Positions 32,262 to 42,480 of a DNA stretch of 64,000 bases are shown piece after piece. This DNA comes from Patiria miniata (lineage: Eukaryota > Echinodermata > Asteroidea > Valvatida > Asterinidae): the NCBI RefSeq assembly GCF_015706575.1, contig NW_024037074.1:5580001-5644000 (forward strand). Direction: 5' to 3'. How positions within the stretch are numbered: position 1 is the stretch's first letter; every line of letters starts with the position of its first letter. The notes below the pieces were generated by a model. That model saw only the letters and a program-made list of their open reading frames with translations, did no database searches and was not told where the DNA came from. A program made the translations under genes and the position numbers.

Positions 32262-32703
32262 GCTTCACATTATTCAAACAATTTTCTTTCAACAATTTTA
32301 ATTTGACTATATTAATCAAACAGCGCAATCCGATAGTGAAACATAATGATTGCCATCTATTCGAAAAACTTTCCTCCATCTTTTTCCATGTATATAGGGT
32401 TAGCATATCACGATTTGGTTCTGAGAGTGAACCCCTTTTGCCGCCTTTCCGATTTGCAGACCACTGGATAAGTCATTGGTTGTGACCGGAAGTCAACTTG
32501 CAGCACACCTATGTTACGAACAACACTAAAATATGACTCGGACAAGTTTGATAACTCCGCTTACGAAATTGTCAACTCGTCTGAGACTGGACAAAGGAAA
32601 CACAGCGAGCGTCTCCAGTCGATGTGAATTCAGGAGACTCGTACATGGAACTGAACCTAGCGGAGCAGAAACCTTTAGCGAATGCACTGAACTGAATATC
32701 TAA
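32262..32703 (+). pseudogene. psiR9: 5'-truncated and internally deleted Ig receptor
   Basis: Begins at the same V-domain position as psiR7 (TTTAATTTGACTAT...AATCAAACAGCGC). It then passes through FPICRPLDKS-type codons to GGAAGTCAACTTG and jumps straight to the tail (CAGCACACCTATG...GCTTACGAAATTGTC). The rest of the second domain, the stalk and the membrane segment are missing. Tail codons for SAYEIV and SYMELNLAEQK remain, but the last motif is altered. It is the counterpart of psiR7 in the second duplicated unit. Confidence 0.85.
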
Positions 32704-33184
32704 GTAGCCTTTTGGAGGTAAATTGTTGATCAGTTCACTAAAGATGTCTGCCCCGGATGCACTTAAATTGTTTCCCCAAATGAGGTTTCAAATTGAATAT
32801 TTTTTTAACGAAAACATTTTTTCCCGATTTTGGGCGTCTGCAACCCTCTAAACAAAGGGGGCTTTCATTTTGCGAACTAATGGTCCCGCCCTGCGAAAAC
32901 CGAATGATATTGTAATGTGTAACAAACAAAAAAAAGTATTGAATTTTTCCTTTTGACGTCACATTAAAAAGTAAATAAGTTTTATATTGCTGGGAAGTAG
33001 CAAATGAAAAAAAACCCTTTAAATTCCATCAAGTTTGTAAGCCGGAACTTGTTAATTCTTTTGTGAGAGATTTTATAATGTCGATCTTTTTAATAAGCCC
33101 ACCTTGTTGGAAAATAGCATTTTTATTCAGTATCAACACCGTAAACATACTGTGCTTTTGACTGCTCCAGACACGACCGCGATT
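32704..33184 (+). repeat. T1 3'-flank block of psiR9
   Basis: A single, more diverged T1 copy (GGGCGTCTGCAACCCTCT near 32833). Confidence 0.55.
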
Positions 33185-33981
33185 TGGTACCTGTACTTTC
33201 GGGTTCTGTAAAGAGGACAAAACCCGAAACTAAGTGTCAGGTGCACCGACACTGTAACCTAAGAAATTGCGAGGTTGAAACTGTCATAAATTGAGAGTCA
33301 GGTGCTCAGTGCATTTTAAACTCATCACTTACTAAAGGGGGAAATCCCTCTTTGAATATAGAATTATACAACAATCAACAAAACCATCGTAATCGTCTGC
33401 TGCCGAAGTCTCTTTGAACTAAATCCCAAATGTATTTGCAAAAATTGTGTTAAAGACTGCCTTGGGAGTGTGGCAAAATGGCTGCACCTATATATCAGAT
33501 AAATATGTTTGTAATTTATATCCACACATTGTGCCCCAATTCAAAAGGTCCAGAAACTGATTGCCAAAAAAATACAAAAAGCCAATTGTGTTTCCCGGCG
33601 CGGTGAGTCTGTGTCACAACTATTGTGTCACCTGACAGAAATACCACTGCAGTTGTGCCACACATCTTTCGGAGCCCGAATACTGGACTGCCTCCGTGGA
33701 GGAAAGCAGACCTGCATGCAATCGTTTCTATCTTTTACTTGGAATTTTCGAAACACCAGAGGAGGACCGGTATTATGATTTTTTTTTTCCCTAACAAATG
33801 TGTCCAAGTGATTTTCAGCGACGAAACGAAGACTGTTCTGTTTTCATTTTCTGAATTAAACTTTGAGCGTTCGTGAGACTACACGGAAGTGACGTGCAAA
33901 CACACACGTAACGTTCTGTTGTAGCTGCGGCGTGCTAATCAAAATCGTTTGTGAGTGGAATAACATGAACAAAACTTCACC
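33185..33981 (+). repeat. U1 upstream block of R10
   Basis: Full block with the AAAAAGCCAATTGTGTTTCC and ACTATTGTGTCACCTGACAG landmarks. Confidence 0.75.
33883..33897 (+). promoter_or_regulatory. ETS/CRE-like composite site of R10
   Basis: ACGGAAGTGACGTGC, 84 bp before the R10 ATG. It has one change from the R4/R6/R8 version, outside the GGAA and TGACGT cores. Confidence 0.6.
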
Positions 33982-35622
33982 ATGACGTTGGCAACCTTTT
34001 CCCTGCTCTTTTTTTCGATGTTATTGGCATGCATGGCTTCAACAACTCCAAGTATGCCAGTTCCGACCATCACAGCTGAAATCTCTCCAATAAACAGCGA
34101 GGTGCAAAGAGAAGGTGAAACAGTGAGCTTACTCTGTCGTGTCGACAATTTCGACCATGTACGATTCCTTTTAACTTGGTACATAAAGCATGCATTAATC
34201 GGATTTTCAAGTTCAAGTGCCCCATCTACGCGGGGGAGTTATTCATATATATTTGAAAGAATCGACTCTTCTCCCTCCTCCTCCTTTGTTTTCAATTTGA
34301 CTATAAATCAAATAGCGCAGTCAGATAATGGCACATACGTGTGTTATCTGACCAGCATGGTTTCTGCACCTTCGACCACATTAGAAAGCCTTGCATTGGT
34401 TCTGAGAGTGTACCCACCAGACGCCTTTCCGATATGCAGACCTGAGGATAAATCATTGGTTGTAGTTGGAAATCTGCTTGAGTGTCGAACCAATGGAATA
34501 GCAACACTTGAAGTGAATGGAAGTAACGATGATGGATGGATTACCGTAATGCAACATCAAAGTCAAGGGGCATTGCTTGTTAAAAACGTTACGCCGTCAG
34601 ACAATGGCAAAACCTTTTTATGTTCGGCTATTACAGGGGATAATCGGATGTCTCTGTCCTGCAATATCGGTCCCCTGATTTTAGTGGAAAGTCTCTCCAC
34701 TACCCAGTCAGTCAGTGAAACAAAAAATGCCACTGTGGCGCCAGTCGTAACCACGATCGCAAACGCCGGTCTCTCGGCTGCAGACATATCTGGTATCGTC
34801 GTTGGAGCAGTCGCTGTCATCATCTTGATCGCGATCCACGCCCTCTGCTGTCACTGCGACCCAAGGAAATGGATGAACGCGAAGTCCTACCTTGTCAATC
34901 TCGGCAGCTCCATAGGAACTTGGAACCCGGGGACTGACTCTACTAGGAGACAGTCTGAGGTGGAGATGGGCGGCTATCATCCTGAAGAACCCGACTCTCC
35001 ACCGGCCTATAATGCTGTAGTCGATGAGTCTCATCCTGACTTTGTTGGAGACATTAACCGGCCGGTATCGATACCTGAACCGAACATTTACGCAGAGCCT
35101 GCAGTGGCGGTGCCGAACCTAAGCATTAACATTGATCTCCGTCTGAATATGAACATCGCCCCACCGGATGTCGCGAGCACATCAGGTGCAGTGGATCAAG
35201 ACCCGCCGGCTCGCAAAGACCCGTGCGTCAAAACCACCAATGAAGTCTCCCACGCGACCGAAAGTTCCACTGATGGTGGTCGACCTACCCAGAATATGTC
35301 TAGAGAGACAGTAAGCTCAGCAGTGAAACCCTCATCCGGCCCACACATTTACGCAGCAGTGAACAAGCCAAGAAGAAGTGCAGTAGAGAACACTAACGAT
35401 GATGTATACGTTCCATCGGGCAAAAGTGGAAAACCGGTACCACGTGTCAAACCGAAAAGCGTCAAGAAATTTGGCGCAAACAAGGAGCAAAATGAGTCCA
35501 GTGGTTTTGCGGCTCCTATCATTTACGCCGATTTGAATTTGCATGGGGGGTCAGGTGTTGAAGGGGGTAAGATTCAACCTTCTGTAGAGACACCGACTAT
35601 ATATGCTAAAATCAAGCACTAA
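33982..35622 (+). CDS. R10: intronless Ig receptor with type 2 tail
   Basis: 546 residues. The signal peptide (1-20) and start of the V domain (TTPSMPVPT) resemble R5 and R4 and not R8, its counterpart by position. V-domain residues are C52, W66 and S-D-N-G-T-Y-V-C (C121). The second domain has C152, C168, C214, C226 and CNIGPLIL. The membrane helix is about 270-289, then LCCHCDPRKWMNAKSYL and RRQSEV. The type 2 tail has PAYNAV (343), NIYAEP (370), HIYAAV (457), IIYADL (515) and TIYAKI (541). IIYADL is a strict ITIM. The combination of an R5-like front and an R8-like tail is evidence for exchange between members. Confidence 0.88.
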   Translation: MTLATFSLLFFSMLLACMASTTPSMPVPTITAEISPINSEVQREGETVSLLCRVDNFDHVRFLLTWYIKHALIGFSSSSAPSTRGSYSYIFERIDSSPSSSFVFNLTINQIAQSDNGTYVCYLTSMVSAPSTTLESLALVLRVYPPDAFPICRPEDKSLVVVGNLLECRTNGIATLEVNGSNDDGWITVMQHQSQGALLVKNVTPSDNGKTFLCSAITGDNRMSLSCNIGPLILVESLSTTQSVSETKNATVAPVVTTIANAGLSAADISGIVVGAVAVIILIAIHALCCHCDPRKWMNAKSYLVNLGSSIGTWNPGTDSTRRQSEVEMGGYHPEEPDSPPAYNAVVDESHPDFVGDINRPVSIPEPNIYAEPAVAVPNLSINIDLRLNMNIAPPDVASTSGAVDQDPPARKDPCVKTTNEVSHATESSTDGGRPTQNMSRETVSSAVKPSSGPHIYAAVNKPRRSAVENTNDDVYVPSGKSGKPVPRVKPKSVKKFGANKEQNESSGFAAPIIYADLNLHGGSGVEGGKIQPSVETPTIYAKIKH

Positions 35623-37864
35623 GTTTGCATGAGTAAATTGCGCGCGTGATCTACAACGAAACACGTTTTATAATACATCACTTGACTTATAAACAATGAT
35701 GCCCGGCCAAGCGATTTTCGATGCTTTGTAAAGACAAACCGATAATTAAGTTGTAAATGTTTTATTCAGATTGAATATGCTTATAGTTAATATTTACTGC
35801 TGGTCAGAAAACAGTACACAGAATTTTAACCAACAATTGTTTTCAAAAATGTAAATACAAACTTTTAATTCAAAGGGTAGTTTACGAACTCCTTTGAAAG
35901 TAAGCAGATTATCGGATATTCACGAGATACTTATCCTGCCAAAAAAGTACCCAGAATATGTTAAAATAATAAATAATTTACACTTTTGTCAATGCAGTTT
36001 ATGTAATCTTTGAATTCATTTTTTACGAATATTTCATGCAGTGGAATTATTTTTAGTACACTGTTCTGCAAACTACAACATTGTGGTCGAGTGGATATGG
36101 GGCTAGAATTATGCTATCGTGGATGATTACGACTCAAGCACGAATTGCATGAGATTTAATGCCTCAGAACATAGGCTCAAAACAATGGGGACCGAGACCA
36201 TCTCCGAAGAGTTGGATTTGAATTCTTGCATTTTCTTACACAATGATGAAAGACCCAAGTGAAAGACCCAAGTGAAAATGAAAGTGTGTAACCTGTGTTT
36301 GCTAGAAAGATTATTGTACCATCATTATTGACTGCATTTGATTAAAATGAGATTCCCGGTGCTTGACACTTGGGGGCTGGTTTGTAATATAAAACATTCG
36401 TCGAAATTGATGACTTAAAACTGCAAAGCTCATTTGGCAAAAATGATGACTTTAAAAAATGCAAATGTTTATATAGGATACAAAAGAATTGTATGGAAAC
36501 TGTTTCTTATTCGGAAGGTACTTTAGATTTTGGGTGTTTTGTGTAAATTTTGTTTTCAGACTAGTATTGTCAAGGCATTGTTAAAGATTATTCTGATGAA
36601 TATGATATAGCCAACGAATATGATATTTCGTGTATTTTTTGATTAATTAACAAAGGGATTTATCTACGAAGGATATAATATCCGAATAAGCTGCTGTCTA
36701 TGAATTTGTGATAAGCATATTATATTGTTAAATGCTTGTAAAAAGCTTCTTCTTTTTTTTTGGTAAGCATAAGCATATTGTATTGTGACATGCTTGTAAA
36801 AAGCAAAAATAAGTAAGGGAATTACCGGTGTTTGATTGACCTTAAACTAACAATGAACTTCTCCACTGATTAAGCCTTGCAAAATGAATATAAAATGCTT
36901 ACTTAATTTGGGAACTTTGTAATGTCCTTTGTTGCTTTACAGAGACTAGCAAAGAGAAGCAAAGAAACCCACGTTTCAGACCTCTGCACAAGGTTTACAC
37001 AAGGCTGTTATTCAATCGTAAAAAAGAAAATTCAACACTGCTTGAAGAAAATGTGTTTCAAAGGTTGTCTGCTCTCACAGACGAAAAGGAGTCAGAGGTG
37101 AACAGGGCTCTCAAATCAGGACAATGCTGTTATTGTCAAGTTTTTTTTTGCTGTGACGCACTTATTTTCATTTGTCGATGGAAGCCAAAAAGCAAATAAG
37201 GAAGTAAATCCGATTTTGTATTGCGAAATGATATGACAGAAATATAGTTACAAATTATTACACGATGTTTGGACGCGACACTTGTGATTATGTTTTTGAA
37301 CCAGCTGGAATATTCTGTGAAACACACCATTAATTCCGCATTTCGTGTCAAAATGCACATTTTGTTAATTATCTAAGGATGTGTACACAAGACGAAATGG
37401 AGTGAAAATGAATCACTATGTGTTATGTATATAACGAATTTAAAATAAAGCAAAAACAATTGTCAGTTTTGACTTGTGGTAGGATGTATATGGCCATGCT
37501 TTTTAGGTTTTGCCATCTCTACTATATAGCCGTTATATCTCAACTCATGCCTGTATTCTTCATTTTTGCCATTAAGAGGAAATAAATATATGTGTGACTT
37601 CTGATAACTCGATGGGTAGCACCAACCCTTGTTGACTTGTAGCCAGTGACATGTTTTGTATGAATTTCAGGGTTTTTTTTCACACGCCTCCCCTGACACT
37701 TTCCCACAATCCTGAACTGAGGTTGGTAAACCTTAGCACGCACCAACGTATCAGTAGGATGTTCCTCATAATCTTTCATAAGTCTTTACCCCCCCCCCAT
37801 AAAAAAAGATGGTGAATTTCCTATTTTTTTTAATAACTGTCAAGTGTATCTATTTTTATAAATC
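35623..37864. repeat. R10 3' flank and D1 block, copy 4
   Basis: Near-collinear with 25583-27789, including AACAATGATGCCCGGCCAAGCG and the D1 landmarks, plus a short duplicated AGGTGAAAGACCCAAGTG-type unit near 36250. Confidence 0.65.
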
Positions 37865-38290
37865 CTTAGTTAGTGCGCATTCAATAGTCGACGGTTCATT
37901 GCACCGTGCCACTGCCATTGTTAATAATTTGCATAATGCCCCAAACCCAATGTATACCCATTGTTCGGCTTCGTATTTTTAAACCCAGGAAAGTCCCCTG
38001 TGATCCAGCATCGAGGAGGGAGCGTACGCACTTCATGGAAAAATATCACCGTCTGGCAGAAAAGTCGCAATACAACCAGGAAATAGTTGTATATTCCATG
38101 TACACACAAATACAAATTGCGTGTCAAAACATGCCCTGGCCGGTACTGCGTTATGGGAATTCACAGTTTTGTGTTAGAAATGGACGAGTTGTGGGAATTG
38201 TTAAGTGTCCCCACGACAAAAAGTATGGTAATATTGTTTTCCCCAAAAAAGGAACGGGCATTTATTACCTTGGTAAACTAATGATACACG
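37865..38290. repeat. AGTCGACGG flank block, copy 3
   Basis: Third copy, matching 20160 and 27790, and ending where homology to the large unit stops. This marks the right edge of the duplicated array. Confidence 0.65.
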
Positions 38291-39645
38291 TGAGTTGAAA
38301 TCATAAATAAAAAAAATTTCACCCATACCTCAATGCACGATGGTCAATTGATCACAACATCATTCCTGGACACTGTGACCAAGTTCATCGCCTTATTCAA
38401 TTTCAGTGATACGTAAGATGTGTAAAATCCTTCATGTTGTGAAAAGGGGCTGCAGTTGGGCATTGGAATCGGAGATTGCAATCACTTGCCATTGAGCATT
38501 AAATTAAGGTCTTGCCATGATGACTGATAGCCAGGCAAATTAATCAAATAACTGCAATCCCCCTAAAGAATATTCAGAAAGACACTTTTTGGGACATACT
38601 GTAATATACCTTATCCATGTAGCTATTTATATCAGCGACTAATATCCCAAATATCTATCCATGCCTACTCAGCAGAGCAAAGAACGGTCCTCTGTGGATA
38701 CTGGGAGCGTCACTGTATCTGTAGATTCCTAGGAGTAGGTGATGTGCACAAGTATAAGTGGCTGGGGAAATAAAACTTGGCGTTTAAAGGTACATAGGAT
38801 TTGCTTTTTTTGTGCATTTATCGTTTGCAGCAACACAATTGCTCAAAATATTTACAGTAATGTGCATCACAACAAATTGTTGAGGTTTTAGCTCAGATAT
38901 ATATGCTTTGAGAAAACAGAGAAAACATATAGACCATTATCATGTTGCGGCAATCTTTCTTTTTTCCATTCGAATCAACGTAACCAAAGCGAGGCTGGAA
39001 TGAAAAATACTCTGGTTCCTTTTTGCACAATAAAAGTTATCATTCAGTTGGCCTACTGTTCTTGGATACAGGGAACATGACTGAAATGGTGGCAGCATGG
39101 TAAAGTCTATACTGGATTCTATTGCCAACGTAAGTCTGTGGGCACCTATACAATTTTGAAACCACGTAAAGATTTGTTTTTCTCCGAACAATATACACTT
39201 CAGGCGATTTCGTTTCATCCGATATTTGTTATCCGTCCTATTATCACTTTGAGCCAGGTTTCTGTCATTATGTAGGTAAGTTTCGGTTTTATTAAAATGA
39301 TCCTGTTAAATACAAATAAAACATGACCAAGTGCACATACTATCCTGATGACGCCCTCTGCATTAACCCTTGAACCTTCGTTGAATGCAACGCGGAAGTA
39401 AACAGCATGTGTAATTGGGTATACCTGTCTGTGTAAGATTCGCAAATACTAAATCGATTGCCTTTTAAAAAAATTAATCGTCACTAGAACAGCGTCTCTG
39501 AAAAGAAGAACTTTTTACTAATCTTTGCAGAGAACAAGCGCTGCAACTATACCCTAAAGCAGTAGTTTCGAATAAAGCCAAGTTGTGGCCTAACATGATG
39601 GTTTAATATTCATCGGTAAACTCGCGATAAACTCCGAAAGCAAAC
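38291..39645. other. Unique region before R11
   Basis: There is no similarity to the flank blocks of either subfamily and no convincing coding frame. It separates subfamily 1 from subfamily 2 and holds the R11 promoter, in which I see no clear motif. Confidence 0.45.
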
Positions 39646-40662
39646 ATGAAAACCTCTGCGATAATTAGCTGTTCTTTCCTCCTGTGGCTGTGTCTCTGCG
39701 ACCGGGTCATCTGTCAGCCTTGGGTGGGCCCAGTCAGCATTTCTCCACCACGTCCCGTCTCGAATAGTTCAGTCACTCTTCAGTGTGAGGCGTTTGAGTT
39801 CGATCCTGCGAGTCACAATTTCACCTGGCAGAGGTTCGTGGGCTCCATGCCGGCAGCCGATGTCACAGTTGATGAGAGGGTTTCATTCAGTCCGGTCCGG
39901 CCAGTTCAGGGATTAGCAGGTGACTACTTCCAAACAGTCATCATCAAGCCTCTGAGAGAATCAGACGAAGGAACATACCGTTGTCTTGTCATTGAGTTGG
40001 GGAGTGGAAACACTCTTGCTCAGGGCCAAGGTGATCTCTTGGTGAACCCACCGGAGGAGTTTCCAGTTTGCTCCCCGGATGGCCCCGCAGAGATGACAGA
40101 GGGGGACACTCTGTCCTGCAGGACAGTGGTTGACAGTAGAGTTCCTGTAGTCCACGCTGCAGGTGATCCCCAAGGGACGAGCCTAAACTGGACCAAGACA
40201 TCTCCTGATGTAGGATCGGGCTCAGAGTTACAACACTCTGCAACACCTGAAGATAATGGGCGCACCTTCATTTGTTTCTCAACCACAAGCGACCCGCTCA
40301 TGGTTCTCTCCTGCACGATCGGCCCTTTGACTTCTTCCACACCGGACACCGAATGCCCTCGCCGAATTGGAGCCGAACTGTCACCAGTCAGCATCGCTTG
40401 TATCGCAGTGACTGCGTGTGTCATCGTCGCTACCGTCTTCATTAACATCTTCTGCTGCCAGTACAACCCGAGACGATGGAGACAGTTTCTTGGGATGTTC
40501 ACCCGTACAGAGGACCCTGGGCAAGATCAGAATGTACCGCAGTCAACTATTCAAAGTCGAAACACCGCAAACACGACGGACTCCGCTGCCAACCCGACGT
40601 ACATTGACTTGGACCGTTCGGATCAGAAGGCTTCTGTTTACACAGAGCTAACCAAGAACTAA
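39646..40662 (+). CDS. R11: compact intronless Ig/ITIM receptor, subfamily 2
   Basis: 338 residues. Signal peptide is 1-23 (ending VICQ). The V-type Ig domain has C47, W61 and E-S-D-E-G-T-Y-R-C (C113), followed by AQGQGDLLV, a J-like G strand. The second domain has C142, C158, C210, C223 and CTIGPLTS. The membrane helix is about 246-270, followed by CCQYNPRRWRQFLGMF. The tail is short (about 65 residues) with PTYIDL (319) and SVYTEL (332), the latter a strict ITIM. AATAAA is at 40693-40698, 31 bp after the stop. It is the least cluttered intact gene and a good reference for the family. Base composition is more GC-rich than its surroundings. Confidence 0.88.
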   Translation: MKTSAIISCSFLLWLCLCDRVICQPWVGPVSISPPRPVSNSSVTLQCEAFEFDPASHNFTWQRFVGSMPAADVTVDERVSFSPVRPVQGLAGDYFQTVIIKPLRESDEGTYRCLVIELGSGNTLAQGQGDLLVNPPEEFPVCSPDGPAEMTEGDTLSCRTVVDSRVPVVHAAGDPQGTSLNWTKTSPDVGSGSELQHSATPEDNGRTFICFSTTSDPLMVLSCTIGPLTSSTPDTECPRRIGAELSPVSIACIAVTACVIVATVFINIFCCQYNPRRWRQFLGMFTRTEDPGQDQNVPQSTIQSRNTANTTDSAANPTYIDLDRSDQKASVYTELTKN

Positions 40663-41670
40663 TCTAGTTGTTGTGGGTTCATAGTTCTGCCAAATAAAGA
40701 CGCCCGAATGACGTAAGGTTTACAGTGTACTATAGTCTTGTTTGTACGTTAAATCAGAATATCTGTGGAGGTACCATCTAAGATTGTTAAAGAGGTCTTT
40801 CATTTTTTTGTGCTGTGAAAATAGGATAATGAGTTACTTTTTTGGGAGCAAGCTGTACACAATCAAGTTTGTTTAATAATTGTAGCCATGTTCGACGTAG
40901 TTTGCATCGGTGGTACTCATCGTATATATTCTATGCATTTCAGAATACGTTAATCTTTAGTTCATTGTAAAAATTATTTTCTATTGACACTTCAACGTGA
41001 AGGCCTGCCTTTTTGCGTTCCAAAGCGACGAGGTTATGTGAATGTCCTAAAGAATCGACACCAATAAATCACGACAGACAAGTGTTTAAATGGGAACTTT
41101 ATTTAGTCATATTCTTAAATCTGAGAGTGAAGAAGAAATATGGTAGAACAATTCCCACTATTGTGTAAATATTTCATCTGTAGAGTCACAATATACATAT
41201 ACGTGTACATAGTTTAAGTCATGCATACCTATAGTCTGTGGTCGTAGTCAGTCTGTTAATATTTAGGGCAACAAATATAGCGTCCTGCCACTAAACGTTG
41301 GAGTTCTGCAGGCAGTGACATAATTCTGTGCCGGCTAGTGGGGGAGAGGTGGGATCGCTGTGGAAATTCGAAAAGTGTGGGGGGGGGGGGGGGGGGGGCT
41401 GGACACCACATGACACTAGGGGCGCTCTTCAGGATATAGATGTATGTCAATATGTATTCTCGCGCTTAAACCGGCGCATTTTAGAAGCTTTTATACTTTG
41501 TTTCTCCACTTCTCAGTGTTATTGAATACAAGTTGGTTGTTGAGATATCCAAAAAATATCTCGAAATCCGCATTTGTTGATTCTCATCACGAAAATGTGG
41601 GAAGACTCAATAGCTCATCCCCCTGGTCTAAGAATTGGGATATATAACTCCCATCCCCGGGATTTACGCC
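40663..41670. repeat. R11 3' flank: T2 block and G-rich stretch
   Basis: T2 (about 40980-41200; ACGTGAAGGCCTGC, CAATAAATCACGACAG, AAGAAGAAATATGG) is shared with the flanks of R12, R13, R15 and psiR16. A long G-run lies at about 41380-41398, followed by unassigned sequence. Confidence 0.6.
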
Positions 41671-42480
41671 CCTGTCCGCAGGGTCAATCTTAGGTCCTCT
41701 TTTATTCATTATTTTCACCAGTTATCTACCATCTTGTATCCCCGAAAACTGTAATTTGCTTGTGTATGCACTATGCAGGCGACTCCACTTTAAAGGGAAT
41801 GTACAACATTTGCTTTTGCTGCAATTTTAAGAAATAAATAGATTTGGAGGATTAGTTTGTTATAGCAAACATTGTTACACTGACTTGTTTCACGTTTTGG
41901 GTTTGTAGATGCTGGAAAAACCAAGAAAACCAATCATATTTTTGTAGTCTGGTTTCCTGATACCACTTAAAATGAACCGGAGCAATTTATAGACTTTTGG
42001 GAATTGTAAGATCATGAGAATCAGTCTAGCAGGTTTGTAGTCTTCACAGGTGTGTAATCAATTGCAAAGAAAAACGTAGACGAACTAAATATGAAAAATT
42101 AGGAGCGCTTTTTGAAAAAAAAAGTTTTTTCCAACGCTGGTCGGCCGCCCAGCGTTGGAATATTACACTTTTTCTTGAAAATGTCAGCACACCAGGAGCT
42201 GCAACTTTTAAGGATGCTTTAGGCTGTCATTCCCTAACAATCCAGTGAGATATTGCGTGATAATTTGATCATTTCGTTTTTGGATGTTTGCAAATGTTGT
42301 ATCTTGCCTTTAACATGTAGCTCGTCAAGTGTTAACGACATAGAAAGGAATCTGAATACAACTCTTGAATTCACATTTGGTGCATAAGAAACAAATTGCA
42401 CTAAATGCCAACAAAACTAAATACTGGTACATGCTTATTGGTTCAAGGCGAAAAATCTCCACCACAGAATTGAACGTGTA
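41671..42480 (+). mobile_element. LINE reverse-transcriptase fragment, split by a MITE
   Basis: Before the MITE the translation includes GSILGPLLFIIFTSYLP and a decayed YADD-like YAGDSTL. After it come TCSSSSVNDIERNLNTTLEF and then LIGSRRKISTTELNV. This is the palm region of a non-LTR reverse transcriptase of the CR1/Jockey type, with several frame changes and no 5' or 3' ends. It is a decayed fragment. Confidence 0.75.
41794..42309. mobile_element. TTAA-target MITE family B, copy 1 (inside the LINE)
   Basis: Termini AGGGAATGTACAACATTTGC and, on the other strand at the right end, AGGCAAGATACAACATTTGC, flanked by TTAA at 41790-41793 and 42310-42313. A perfect internal hairpin, CCAACGCTGG...CCAGCGTTGG, lies near 42132-42158. 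A second copy is at 50150-50770. TTAA plus inverted repeats suggests a piggyBac-like source; no transposase is present. Confidence 0.82.

Noticed and set aside
27059-37360. Minus-strand frames in the D1 blocks
   Set aside because: DNA is similar between copies but indels change the frame each time, so coding constraint is absent.
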